Program-made: the position numbers and the translations under genes
NCBI RefSeq assembly: GCF_001039355.2
Contig: NW_019775612.1
Location: 181,752 to 245,751, forward strand
Reading direction: 5' to 3'
DNA: 64,000 nucleotides
Source: Lingula anatina
Lineage: Eukaryota; Brachiopoda; Lingulata; Lingulida; Lingulidae
The notes under the pieces: model-generated
What the model saw: only the letters and a program-made list of their open reading frames with translations
What the model was told of the DNA's origin: nothing
Databases searched by the model: none
Part shown: piece after piece, positions 1 to 11,998 of the stretch
How the letters are laid out: every line of letters begins with the position of its first letter
How positions within the stretch are numbered: the first letter of the stretch is position 1

Positions 1-342
1 AGTTTACTGCCATTTTTATATGATCAACTAAGAAAATTGATGAGATGTGAAAAATATCAATAGAACAGTGTCAAATGTCCAATTTTCTCCATTCTGAGTT
101 TCTGAACATAGTGAATGATTGAATCTTACAAACTGCAATGATATGAGTTTATTTCCATTTTTGACACCTTATTACACAATACACGATTACAAGTTTACCA
201 TCATTTTTACGTAATCAACTAACAATGTTGTAAAGATGCAGGAAATGTCAAACAAACACTTTTATGTATCTTATTTTAATAAATTTAATTAAAATTAAAT
301 AATGAGACTGTTAACATGCCTAAGAATTGAATCTGAGGAAAT

Positions 343-575
343 GTGAAAAAACGGCATAACTTATAAAATAATGGTCCGATTATGCTGATTTTCGAGCTTG
401 ACCTGCGTTTTAGTAAGATTGATTACTCCTGTGAGTTTCATGACAACAGGCCTATGGGTTTTCCTTGAAATGTGTTAACAGTGTTGCATATATATGCTGA
501 AAAGTGAAAAACAGCATAACTACTAAAATAGTGGCCCGATCATGCCGATTTTCGAACTTGACCTGTGTTTTATGA
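343..575. repeat. Tandem duplication, about 161-bp spacing
   Basis: A block starting GTGAAAAAACGGCATAAC at 343 recurs as GTGAAAAACAGCATAAC at 504. Both run through ATGCYGATTTTCGARCTTGACC. About 72 bases align in each copy. No coding content was recognised. Confidence 0.7.
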
Positions 576-767
576 ATATTCATCAACTCTGTAAATATAA
601 AGCCAAAAAGTAAAACTGTCTTCCACTTATGGTGTTAACGCTGAAAGTGCACGGCGACGGCGACATGATCGGCGACGGCGACGACAGACGCAGGTGATGG
701 CAATATGTACAGACACATCGTGGTCGACATCTGTGTCTGTACATAAAAATGTAAAGAATTTCACCCC

Positions 768-985
768 ATTCTCATAGATTAGATCGACCTACATTGGATC
801 GACCTAACTCCCTGGGGGTTCACGCTAAATAGCTGTCAGCCGGGCGGACACGAAAGTTAATTACCCCTTAAAGCTTGTAGTAGGCGGGGACGGACACTTA
901 AGGGGGATTATCTGACAGTAATCTAGTGAGACTCCCCGCGGTGATAGATCGATCTAAAGTTGTGGGAATAGACCCTTAGACAGAG
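768..985 (-). repeat. Dispersed GATCGATC-rich element, copy 1
   Basis: The block contains paired GATCGACCTA motifs, GTTCACGCTAAAT, TTAATTACCCCTTA, AATCTAGTGAGACTCCCC and a terminal GATCGATCTAAAGTTGTGGGAATAG-like end. The same blocks recur in inverted order and orientation at 18308-18530 and in part at 63400-63530. It looks like a short non-autonomous element; no transposase reading frame is present. Confidence 0.7.
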
Positions 986-1525
986 ACATATCTGTGAGTA
1001 TCTAGTGGGATATCTATATGTGGCCTTAGAGCTGGTCAGCCTGCGACAGCTTAGGAACCACGTTTGCTCACAAACCCTTCAATGTTGGGGCTGTCTGTTA
1101 ATGTGATTGCATTCAGCGAGAGTCCCCGTGGTGTTAGTTCGCATTAGCTAGGTCGATCAAATCCATGGTGAACTACCACGTACATAATATTTGACAAATT
1201 TAATTATAACAGCAACTTTTGTTGCATATTTGCCAAATTTCATTCTCCAAGACTAACAGGGAATACACACTGATAACAAAGACCATGCATCATTTTCCGC
1301 AGCCCCCCCCCCCTCCAGCTATTTCCTAAAAACCTGCCAATGCATTTAGCTTAGTTACATGTGCATCTCCCTAACTTAGTCATTACAATTTTGCAATAAG
1401 TAAAAAAAATAATAAAATGAAATAAAAAAAATTTAAAAAGTATGCAAAGTTACGCGAAAAATCTCGCAACGCTGGTACTAAGTGGCTCAGGTAATAGCTG
1501 AACGTGTGTGTGGGCCTTTACTTAC

Positions 1526-2023
1526 CGCGGTCGTGGTCGTCACCTGGCGCAACTTTCATCCAAAGTTCCATGTCGAAGTCATAGTCGGTGCTGTTCACTG
1601 TGGCGTTGAGCTCAACTGTCAAGTAGCGACTCTCGGAGTATATGTCATCGGGTTTGTCAGGGGTACAGGACAATGATTTTAAAAGCTGAAAGAAGAATTA
1701 GGTAAGATAAGTTGTCTTTATCGATGATTTTTATTTACGTGAGAACAGTTGCAAGATCGACAGACATTAAATACTGCAGGATACAACATGGGAAAGTAGG
1801 CCACTTATTTCTGTAAACAATAAAGCAACTTTTGTAGTAAATTAACAGATAGTAATGAAAACGCTCTGTAGTCACCTTTTCTTATCAAACTTTTATCACT
1901 CATATGAAATATTTCGATGGACCATTGAGCATCTATGTCAGTGATAAAAATTGTAATGTCAGTGATAAATTATTGCGTAACTTTGCATAAATTATTTAGT
2001 TACAAAAGAGCATTTTAATTTAA

Positions 2024-2085
<62 letters not shown>

Positions 2086-3700
2086 TGGTTATTGTGTTCT
2101 TAAGTACTTGTTTTTATGTAGAGTCTAACGAGTATTTTAAATATTTTAAATGGATTTCACACTGATAATAAAATTATATTATTATAAAACATATCATATT
2201 ATTTCACCTAAACTGTTGGCATATTCTACTTTATAGTATTTAAAATAGATCTAAATAACAGAAGAAGTACTAATCACCTTGTCGGGATGTGTGCTACGCC
2301 AATCATAGACACTTAAAGTGACGGGAGTGGAGCAGGGTAAACGAACCGATGTGAATTCCACCCTAACGGCAACCTCATCTTTGCCGCTGTCAAAATACAT
2401 GACGCATCTGGATGGAGGGCTGCTCCTACAAAATAAAAATACGGTATCAATTTACGTTTTGGACATCATTGACTTTGTGGACAGAAAAGTGAGCATCATT
2501 GTCAATTTGATAAGTGTACGGAATCATCGATACAGGAAAAGTCCTCGTTTCATAAAAATGCTAGTTCGAATACTGATCTTACCTTTTAGACCAAAATATG
2601 AGACAATTCTAACCCAAACTACAAATCAGAAGTCGAACAATAAAAAGGAACGCTGCGCCAGATTTAGAGCAAGAGATGCACATTTTATTTTTGCAGAACG
2701 TTAGTAAATTGTTACGCATTTTCGAAACTGAACTGGGACCCATTTTCGGGATACAGCCCTTTTGAGAACTACGTATGCCTGATTTACCGTACCCCGTGAA
2801 ATGCGCGTGTCTTGTTAGTGTCAGATAATTCACGTCCCAAGTTTATATACGCCCTTTGAGTAGAAGAAAATATATGTAACTTAATACTCACTTCAATAAA
2901 GAGGGTTTCCAAGCCTGCAGCTTTGTTGTGCTAGTATACACATCGTGCGTTTTACCGCAGTCATACGAATTTTCCGTGTAATCTGAATAAAACAAATAGA
3001 ATAATCAACAGATTTGGTACTATAAAACCACGCTTAGCACTTCTGATGAAATGGCGTAAAGTGCAATTAGAAGCCAAAATATTGTGCCCTTACGTGCGTC
3101 ACGCACAAATTCGTTGAGAGCTTTCATTTAGACGTAAAATCTTTGCAAATCACAGGCGCTTCAAGGCAATTCTATATATTTTTAATGTTTGTAATACATA
3201 GAAAGATCGAAAAATACACGAATGGATGAAATGAATCACGCCGAAATATGATTCTGATAAATCAAAAACTCTACATAAACTTAAGATAGAGGCGTATTTT
3301 TTCTTCCCCTCCCGATATGTGAAATAAATGGGTCATACCTCATAACAGTGAACATTTGAGCCACGCCAGTGATGCACATATTTTGTAAAATATTTGCGTA
3401 AATTTGACTTGTGTCATTTTTTCTCCGTTTATTACTATAGTCCCCTCCAAAACACAACAACAAAAATATTAAAAAGCTATATATATAAGCTAAGCAAATA
3501 TTTCATAAAAAGGTGTGTCACACTGACGTGCCTCAAATGTCAAGTTTTTGTGGGATGTCCCAAACGAGATATCAGGCAGGACGTCTGTCACCTAGCGTTC
3601 GGTTGTTGATATACTTACAAGTAGAGCCATGAGCTCCGTGCAGCAATACACCACACATCCAAGCTAATATGCACACATATAGGCTGGTGTCAGACATCAT
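1526..3700 (-). CDS. Secreted CUB-like domain protein, 3' end not found
   Basis: Four exons join in frame on the minus strand: 3700-3619, 2982-2892, 2425-2278 and 1685-1526, each flanked by GT/AG. The first encodes a signal peptide (MMSDTSLYVCILAWMCGVLL, then HGAHGS). The rest contains four cysteines in the order and rough spacing of a CUB domain (DCGK, SRCVMYF, LPCST, LSCTPD), an aromatic YxF pattern after the second cysteine, and two N-glycosylation sequons (NAT, NST) near the end. The exon at 1526 ends in phase 1 with a clean donor (GTAAGT), so coding continues to the left, but no following exon was identified in bases 1-1525. Only about 160 residues are visible. CUB domains are extracellular binding modules; the partner is unknown. 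The CUB call rests on cysteine spacing and is moderate. Confidence 0.6.
2025..2084. repeat. (TA)n microsatellite
   Basis: About 58 bases of uninterrupted TA lie in the intron between the exons ending at 2278 and starting at 1685 of the CUB-like gene. Confidence 0.95.
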
Positions 3701-3938
3701 TATCACCTCACAAAGGTATATATATTTCCTTGACCTGAAATTGATTCACAATTACGTCATTTTAGAGCAACACGTTATAATAACTGGTGACAAGTTTCCC
3801 ATGGAAGCCATCAGTAAATTGGTAGAGTTATTTGGATCGGATTTATAAAGACGTGCAAAACACAGTCCTGCTGAGTCCGTGCGTCTTTTTGTCACTGATG
3901 GGTCATGTACTGAATGACCTTAGCAACAATGCATACGG

Positions 3939-3974
<36 letters not shown>

Positions 3975-4059
3975 CTTCCCCCTTCCCTTTCTCACTCCCT
4001 TCATCTCTCTCTCTCCCCTCCTCCCCAACTCTTTCTTTCCCTTTCCCTCTCTCTCTTCT

Positions 4060-4144
<85 letters not shown>

Positions 4145-6812
4145 GCATGTGTGTACATCGATGTAGACTTACTAAATCAAGCGCGTGTCTTAGTTACCCA
4201 GTGTTCACTGCGTGTCACAGTAGACGGTAATCCAAACAAACACTGCTGAGCCATATATATTATCAACCACGCCTTTTACACTTTTATTACGTATCGCTTA
4301 TACAGAATCAACAGAATAAACAACTATATGGCGCATTGTGTTGCGAAATACACGATGCCCCCCCCCCTCCCCCAGTCAGGGCCAAGCTGGGTCATTTTCA
4401 GGCAGTGTAATCAACTATCTGCTTAATTGTCACCGTTATAAATTACGTGACGGTAATGGCGATTTCCTGTAGTCCTCACGTGCACAAACACACATACCCG
4501 CTTAGAGTGAGAAAAATTTCAGAAGAATGAGAACGTATTCGTGCAAGGGGCATGCACAAATTCCGAATGAGGTATCCATCTTCCAAAGTCTTGCCTCTGA
4601 CTGCCTATTGTACATAAGGACGTACCCGGCGTACTAAAGATGCAGCCTCCCTGCATTATATCTATGGAGGACCAGCCCCATTCTAATTTGAAATTCTAAA
4701 ATAAAAGCCCCCTAAATCTAGTCTAAGGTAGTGATGCATCTCACCTGTTCCTGCCTCCTTCTTTTACTTTTTCTCTTACTGCCAATACAAGTAACAGGTG
4801 GTGGTGAATATCACAATACTATATATTACTAACCATGTCAGTCTGTATTGTGAAATCATCGATCAACTACTTAAAATGGCGGCCTTTATGTAAACAATCA
4901 ATATATAGGCCGCGCGACAACGAATCCTATCGCCTGCATTTGTTTGACGACTCACCTGTGTTTAGATAGCGTGACAAGAGCGGACAATTCAAATCTCCTG
5001 TATATCGTTCGAGTGCTTGTCAGAGTATTTCCACGCTGTATCTTTTTGTCTCTTTGATCTAAGTAATAAGCCGATTTAAGTAATAAGACGTGCTAGTTTA
5101 AAAAGTAGAACAAACTCAAGCATGCTGTTTGAAATTTGGCCGATGACGGCTGCATTCAATGAATATTCCATTAATAAAAAGAAATGAAGCGGATTATTGA
5201 TCAACTTTGAATGGTGTTGACGCCTTAAATATCTAATATATCTAATATAATTTCCAAACAAACAGTGCACACATTTCAATTTGTGGGATTGCAAAGAGGC
5301 CAACTATCCACGCTGTATCTATTACATGCACAATTTTTGACTGACTGCAACAAAGTCACATGCAAATACATAATGGATAACACAAATTGGGCAGTGGTCA
5401 TCTCATCAGCAAAGTTTCTTCATAACTCCTTAGAAAAAAGAGACGGTGCTGTGTTCTCGCTTAGTAATACACGGGAAAACTGAATTATCTGTATATAGCA
5501 ACTTATTGTGAAGTGGTTTTAGTAGATTTGTATATAAGCACATGCAGAGCTGTCAAAGTGCTAGCTTGTTTATGTTTAATGTACATTTTCATCAGTTCTT
5601 CCATGATGCCTAAGTTTGAAATAAAGTATTAGTATCTCATTGACTGGATTGTGATAAAGTGTGCCGATGTATTTTCCCATGCGCTTATCCAAGTCCAGGT
5701 CAGGCGCAGAATCCTTGGGGAAATACTCCCTACCAGATAATGTGCACTTTTCTTTTACGCAGAGATCATGAATTAGCCAGCGACATATCTATATGACTAT
5801 TTAGTGAAATATTGTGGAGAAAATATGACGAATCTACGTTTTGGGAGCGGCTCAGACGGCTTTCAAAATGGTTGATTTTCCTGCTTATTTGACCAGTGGG
5901 ACCAGAGGAACATTTTCGAAGACTCAAGAAAGTATGTTTTTTCCAAACGTACAGACTTACAGCGATATGAAATACTGTAGTAATAACAACAAAGACATGC
6001 TGTAAACAGAAAAACACCACTTTATTTCCGCATATTATACATGTAGATAAAATTATTATCATGGGTACGCTAGCCACTCAGAATAAACAGCAACAAGAGG
6101 TGAAGAATTCTCCTAAAATCCTCTTGCTGCCCGTGATTATTAATAGTATGGCTCAAAAATAATGACTGTACTCTAAACCCTCTTAAGGGCTGCACACATC
6201 TGTTAAAAATACGAACCAAAGAGTAGAAAATCTATTTAGAAAATACATTAAAACAAGAACGACAAACAGCTTTTGTGTCTTACAAAGACATATTTTTCGT
6301 TTTAAAGTGCACAGTTTTGATCTGTTTTTAAATATTCAAAATAATTTAATACTAATTAAAACAGTCATTTAAGATTATCACGAAAAAACTTTTTAAGGCT
6401 GTGTTTTCATAAAGCTCAGATACTGGTTAAATTTGGATTAAGGGCGATCCATTTGCGCTTATCGAGAGATGGTTTCGCTACATTTTTCAGTTTCACTGTT
6501 CCAGCAAAACTACAATTTCCGATCATTTTTGTCTGCGTCGCAGGAATTGGCAAAGGTGGGTCAATCTTTTTACGTCCGTGGAAGGAAGCCAACAGCGTCC
6601 GTGCATACCGTGGCGGCTTGAGGTGGATTCTTGCTTGGTAAAACAATAGGACGGTTCCAACTTTTGTCTCTAACACACGACGTAAAATGGTGAATAATAA
6701 GTCCCTGTTACTTATAGTCAATATCACAGTGTACCGTTTAACATAAAAGCATAAAATGCAGACAGCTGTACGAGCTATGTTATCTACAAGCGTTAGTTCG
6801 TGATGACGACGT
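3701..6812. other. Intergenic region between the CUB-like gene and the CYYR1-like gene
   Basis: Besides the CT/CA tract there is a C-run near 4362-4375. No exon, RNA gene or element with a recognisable family was found. It should include the promoter of the CUB-like gene (to the right of 3700) and the 3' flank of the membrane-protein gene (to the left of 6813). Confidence 0.4.
3935..4142. repeat. Compound CT-rich / (CA)n low-complexity tract
   Basis: About 200 bases of almost pure pyrimidine (CT runs with CCC and TTT interruptions) pass into (CA)n. Long open frames through it encode only SLSLSL or RERERE and are artefacts of the repeat. Confidence 0.95.
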
Positions 6813-7452
6813 TCAGAATTTCTTCACTTCATCCGCCTGTTGCACTGCCTCGTCGTATGCGGGAGGTGCATACACTCCGGCCTCTACGGCTTTTTCCATG
6901 CCTGAAATGTAACACTCAGTTTAATTATCAATGTTATTTGAAAGAGAAAGAGAGAGAGAGAGCAGTCTGTATTTATATATGGCACATAGAAATAACGGTC
7001 AAAGTAAACTTAAAATATCAATTAAAATATCAACGCGCAAAGAAAACATATCGCATTTCTGTAACTGCACATTGATCTTTTTTGTTATCTTTCTAAAACT
7101 TTCAGTCACAAACTTCCTATACATAATTCTCAGCATAAATTTAGACGGTGTTAGCCTTTTCGTGTATTATCATACATGCACTGATTGTTACAAAATGTCA
7201 AGTAAAAAGCAGCCACACGGCACGCTCAGTATATAACAGTGCATTTCTGTTCTATAAATAACCCACATTAGGCTCTCAGAATATACCAGAAGTTGTCGCA
7301 TAATTCTGAACATATTCAATCATAGTTAACCAATGATTTTCAAAATTAATTTTCTATTCGTCATAAGCCATGCCATAACATTCCCCCGGAACATACCAGA
7401 AGCTTCGCATATCTCTGTCATGTTCACACACTATTAACCCGTCATTAAAAAA

Positions 7453-7491
<39 letters not shown>

Positions 7492-8444
7492 AAACGTTCG
7501 TAATACGCAACACCAAGGTTTTAATACGTACCAGAAGGTGTCTTGTATTTCTCACTTGGAGGCACGCCACAGGAGCTGCGGTAGGAAGTGGTGCAGAAAC
7601 GCTGCTTGCATCTACACACGATGCAGCAGGCCACAGACACGGCAAAAACTCCCACTACGAGCACTACACCGAGGACTATGGCCGTTATCTTCCAGGCCGA
7701 GTGGAAGCGCTTGTACGAGGAGAAATTCCACTTGTCGTCGTCCTTATCATCTTTAAAGAAAAATGCATAACAGTTCTTGAGATAAAATTTCGCAACGCAA
7801 TACCATAGAAATATCTAGAGCAGGAGATACTTATGATGTTTTTAAGAAAAGAAAGTCCGGAACAAAAGTTATCCAAAAAAAGACCCAGTTAATGCTGTTT
7901 TTTTTTTTTTTTCGAAATGGGTGAATAAATTTGATATCATATCTTGTATTTCAGATAGCCTGCATTGATGACAATAATGGTTAATTAATTTATTCGTTTC
8001 ATTCAGTGATACAAACTCAAAACTAAAAATTTTCAGTGGCGTGAAAAATAAGTCAGTCCCGTAATTAACGCCACATCCAAATAAATAAACAGCATTTTCA
8101 ACAAAAAATCGTTCGTTTTAGACTATTTGGTCTCTAATTATTAAAAAGTGTGATGGTTGACAAAGAGTAACAATCAGTTGAGGACACGGAAATGTTCTCC
8201 AGTTTCTTTCCCGCACCAATATTTTCACAAACTGTGCCTTTTGATAATCAAATCTTACAAATAAAATCCGATACTCACCGTCTTTATCCATTTCATGGTG
8301 TCTTTTCTCTTGATAATCTTTGTAATCATGGTGACCAGTGGAGGTCGGTTCTGGGTGCGCTGACCCACCATGATGGCGGCGGTCGTCTGCCTGGATACCC
8401 AGGACGAACAGACCGAGAATCAGCAGTACTGCTGCTTTAGGCAT
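6813..8444 (-). CDS. Small single-pass membrane protein, CYYR1/Shisa-like
   Basis: Exons 8444-8279, 7750-7532 and 6901-6813 join in frame (phases 1 and 1) into 157 residues ending in TGA. Residues 1-20 are a signal peptide (MPKAAVLLILGLFVLGIQA). The short ectodomain is His- and Asp-rich and contains DYKD and a DKDDDKDDDK run. A hydrophobic helix at about residues 71-93 (ITAIVLGVVLVVGVFAVSVA) is followed directly by a cytosolic CC-x3-C-x-C-x4-C cluster and a tail with PPSEKY and APPAYDEAV, a PPxY-like WW-domain ligand. The layout of TM helix, juxtamembrane cysteines and proline-tyrosine motifs is that of the CYYR1/Shisa/WBP1 group of adaptors that bind NEDD4-type ligases, but the N-terminal cysteine knot of true Shisa is absent. 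ATG 8444 follows an acceptor-like TACAG, so a 5'UTR intron is likely. The specific family name is uncertain. Confidence 0.7.
7276..7425 (-). repeat. Tandemly duplicated intron segment with candidate microexons
   Basis: On the minus strand two related segments carry CAG|AGATATGCGAAGCTTCTG|GTATGTTC (exon-like part 7412-7395, 18 nt) and CAG|AATTATGCGACAACTTCTG|GTATATTC (7305-7287, 19 nt). Both are preceded by a GGTTAA...GTGAA/TTGAA..ATG tract. The end CTTCTG|GTA also matches the end of the preceding real exon (CCTTCTG|GTACGT at 7532). The 18-nt version would keep the reading frame, the 19-nt version would not. Confidence 0.5.
7447..7493. repeat. (AAAT)n microsatellite
   Basis: About eleven AAAT units lie just downstream (in the transcript) of the donor at 7531 of the CYYR1-like gene. 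Confidence 0.95.
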
Positions 8445-10865
8445 CTGTATGAAGTATAAGAGTGACATCAATAGAAATAAGTTCCATTTGTCTGAAAGCA
8501 GTAGTAGAATCCATCTATGCGATGCTTATATCAGCTAAAACCAATTGCGGCTTCAATGTAAACCAATTTTGATCAGCAAAATACGTCGCCAAACGACTAG
8601 ATATATTACTTCTTTGAAAAGTTTAAATCAAAAGACGAGGAGAAGTATTGGATTTTCTATGGGTAATTCGGGATGATAGAAGTACAATATATGCTGCATG
8701 TCATTTTTAATTAGGCTAAAAATAAGTTCTTTTTTTTCGGCGTTGTGTTTAGGTCATTTACCGCTGTCGTCCGAGACTCAAAAAAAGGGAGAAATTTATT
8801 CGATAAACTAGTCTTTTTTCCTCCGGTCCCAAGGATCTAAAGAAAAGTTTCTTCTTCAAAAGAATTAACAAAAACGATGAATTTGCTTCAAAAATTGAGT
8901 AGACGTCAGTGTAGAGTCGGAAAATCTATACTGTTTGTTATAAACTCTCTCCGTGGTTTCTGCAACCGACGTAAATGCATATGTACTACATATAAATTGA
9001 TTTCAACAAACATATGCACATTCATATCTTTTCTTTGATATGCGCAACCGCCCGGCCTAGTTTCACCTAGATACGATTTCTGCCATCGAATATTTTCTAT
9101 ATTTTGAGATCACACTACTTCCATGTTTTTGCGCAGCTGTCAGGTGAGCCTAAGCAAACTTTCCAGGTCAGTTGCGGATCAATACTGCGTGATTTTATTT
9201 TTAGCATATCACATATGACAAAGACTAGGTATAAGTAAGATTTTGATATACTTTCAGCATATAAAAGAAAACTGAGCTGTCTACTTGCAATCCACCCACA
9301 ATACTTTGCTCTATTTCTAAAAGTCGATAAAATTTTCCCGTCAATTTAGAGCAGCTAAAGGCTCGCTATCGCATGCCCTAGGTCTCGGGTTTATCTTACG
9401 CAATATTTATTCTTAGACACTAACCTTATCTGCTTTGTCACCTTCTGGACTTTGAGTGAGATATCAAAGATCCTCAAATTTTGCCAGACGAATGTTGTAA
9501 AGCCTGACGATTGCTCAACTCCAAAATGGCGACTGCGACAATGCAATAAGCGACGGGGCTTTTAACAGCTTTCAAACTTCACAGTGGATTTCATTGTTTA
9601 CAAAGTATCGAGTTCTATGACTCGGCAAGTTTTGTTTTGTTGACTTAACTCTCGTCCTACAAATCAACCCTATATAAGGTGTCCCATTCTAAACTCCAGT
9701 TCCTCTGTTATGACTACTGTCGCATAGACTAGCCAAATGTTTTTTGACATAAATTGGTCCTATTATAATGAGTACGAGAGCGCTTAAAAGGGGATTTTCT
9801 TCATATTTCCCCTTTTTAAATAGCTTCTTTATACCTCAAGCAAGGGTTAGCCTTTCCGCATGTTATGAGATTAATACCCCTGCTGAAAAAATGATCATAT
9901 GCGGGAAGTCAACAAACCAAATTTGCATCTTTAAAAACGATATACAAGAGGAACGCAACAGCTTGGTAACTTTTACTCCATTGTGTGGTCGGTCTCGAGT
10001 TAACGTCTTAGACGTAGTTTACCTATCAATCCAACGACAACGGACAAATCAAAAAGAAAACGCCTCTTTCCCTTTTTTTCTTTCTGGGATTCATGCTCCT
10101 TTACCATTGTGCAAGTCCATACACAAAATATTCCATTCGAAAAAAAATATGCATTGTGTCTAAATTAAAATAGGCACAAGTAAATAATTCCCAAGACACA
10201 AATATAACAACACCTTTCAACATTTAATATTTTAACTTGGTCTTATTACAAGCAGAATATGTAGAACGTAAATATGTATATTTTTGATTGCAATCACAAT
10301 ATTATTTCTAAAAATGAAGAACTTGTTGTCATGTATCTTGTAAACGCTGCCTTCTGGAAAACTTGTAAAGTTTTCATCAACCATACGTTTCATTGGAACG
10401 ATAAACTTCTTTTCGATAACATTTATATCAAGATAAATATCTCAACTATGTACAATTTTCATTTGAAGTAAAATTATTAGTTAATACTTTTGTTTTTACA
10501 AATAAAGCCCGTACGTGGTTCGTGCCAGTGAGTACCGTGTCCTGCCCAAAGTTACTCCTCTTAAGTCATCAGCACCTTCAAACTATGGGAATCAGACACT
10601 GTTCCGTCTCATAACTGACATAATATTATCTCTTAATATGGCATACTCAGTTAATAATACAGCTATCTAGCCCATTCGTAATTAAAACTGGTTTTCAAAG
10701 TATTTGTCATTGCAATAGCTCTAGCTCTAGTATGGTAAAACAGCACACTGAGGGCACTGCAATAGTTGTTCATCACAATCCAGAAGTTCATTCCAATGGT
10801 CAATTCTTTTGTGAATTGTATTCATCTATTGCATTGCAAAATAAAAGCTACCATCAACGGATTTC
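8445..10865. other. Intergenic region
   Basis: No splice-supported exon was found. Open frames at 9768-10163 and 10274-10471 have no composition bias or family resemblance and look like chance. The left part should carry the promoter of the CYYR1-like gene; the far right is the 3' flank of GPD1. Confidence 0.4.
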
Positions 10866-10871
10866 TTTATT
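10866..10871 (-). terminator. Candidate poly(A) signal for GPD1
   Basis: AATAAA on the minus strand lies about 240 nt after the GPD1 stop codon. It is the first canonical hexamer I noticed in the right orientation. Confidence 0.4.
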
Positions 10872-11111
10872 TAAGTTCTAACAGGGTGAAGGATAAAAAA
10901 AAGCATTGTCAGTGCATAAATCTTCAAAATAAGTATAAAGCAAAACCTGGTCATCTTCCTCAGAAATTTCCACTGAATGAATTTAAGGATTCACAAAATA
11001 TATCACACAAGAAACATTTTAAAAAATAGGGGACAGGGGAATAATGAAGGAAAGAGCACACATTCTACTGAGTCTATGTGTTGTCAAAGAACAGCAATCT
11101 TAATAGTCTAT

Positions 11112-11956
11112 CTACATGTGCTCTGGGTGATTCTTCAAACAGTCTATGAACTTCTGTGGCTCCAGTTCTCTTATACAGATCCTGTGGATGGCAGTGAATA
11201 GAGGAAACCTGGAGAAAAAGGAAAACCAACATATTCATCAAATTGGCAAAGCCTGACAATCATTACATTTACGCTAGGATGCTGGGTTCTAGATTCACAT
11301 CATAAAGGTGTAATGCTTTTGTCAATTTTAAAATATAAAGAACACTAAGAAATTATACCAGTGTATATGTCAGGGATGAGACTGCCATTTAGGGAAAAAG
11401 CATGAAAATAAGACCTCCCCTGCTAAGTATTAATTGCAGATCTGCGTCGAGTTAAAAAATCCACCAATAGTCAGAAAAATCTCATCCCTGATATGTGTGA
11501 AAGAGAGAGAGATAATTCACAAGAACAAAAAGTCCTCACCTATCTTCCATGTTCTTGGCTTTCAGCATGATGTTGATCTCGGCTGCTGTGGGGGGTCCCT
11601 GTAAGCTCTGGCCATTCAACATTTCCTTCTCCAGCTCTGGTATGGACTGCAATGGAGAAATACTGACATAATACAAGGAGTGAAAATGTAATTTAGTCAA
11701 CAAAATCTAGATCAAGTTTCAGAGGCGAAGCTTATTTATATTTCAGATATTTTTACATGCCTGCCTGTCATATCTGAACCTTCTGCCAGGTTCAACTGAA
11801 GTCTATCACGTCAACCACAAACATAAGGTCGGTTTAATACCTACTTCTAAAGGACCACAAGATCTGTATGGCAATATCCGTAAAATCATAATATGTTGAC
11901 CAAATATTCAGAAAATTATGCCTGAAAATTAAATAGTGTGTTTGCATTCACTCATT

Positions 11957-11998
<42 letters not shown>

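Larger units (their letters stand above)
1..1525. other. Left-edge non-coding region
   Basis: No exon with a convincing reading frame was found. The stretch holds a 161-bp-spaced direct repeat, a dispersed GATCGATC-rich element and a run of nine to ten C near 1306. It is probably intron or 3' flank of the CUB-like gene that ends at 1526. Confidence 0.5.

Noticed and set aside
3832-4249. Open frames of SLSLSL, RERERE and THTHTH over the CT/CA tract
   Set aside because: Produced by dinucleotide repeats, open on both strands at once, no start context or splice support.
9768-10163. 131-codon plus-strand frame
   Set aside because: No domain resemblance, no codon bias and no neighbouring exon in frame; expected by chance in this much intergenic sequence.
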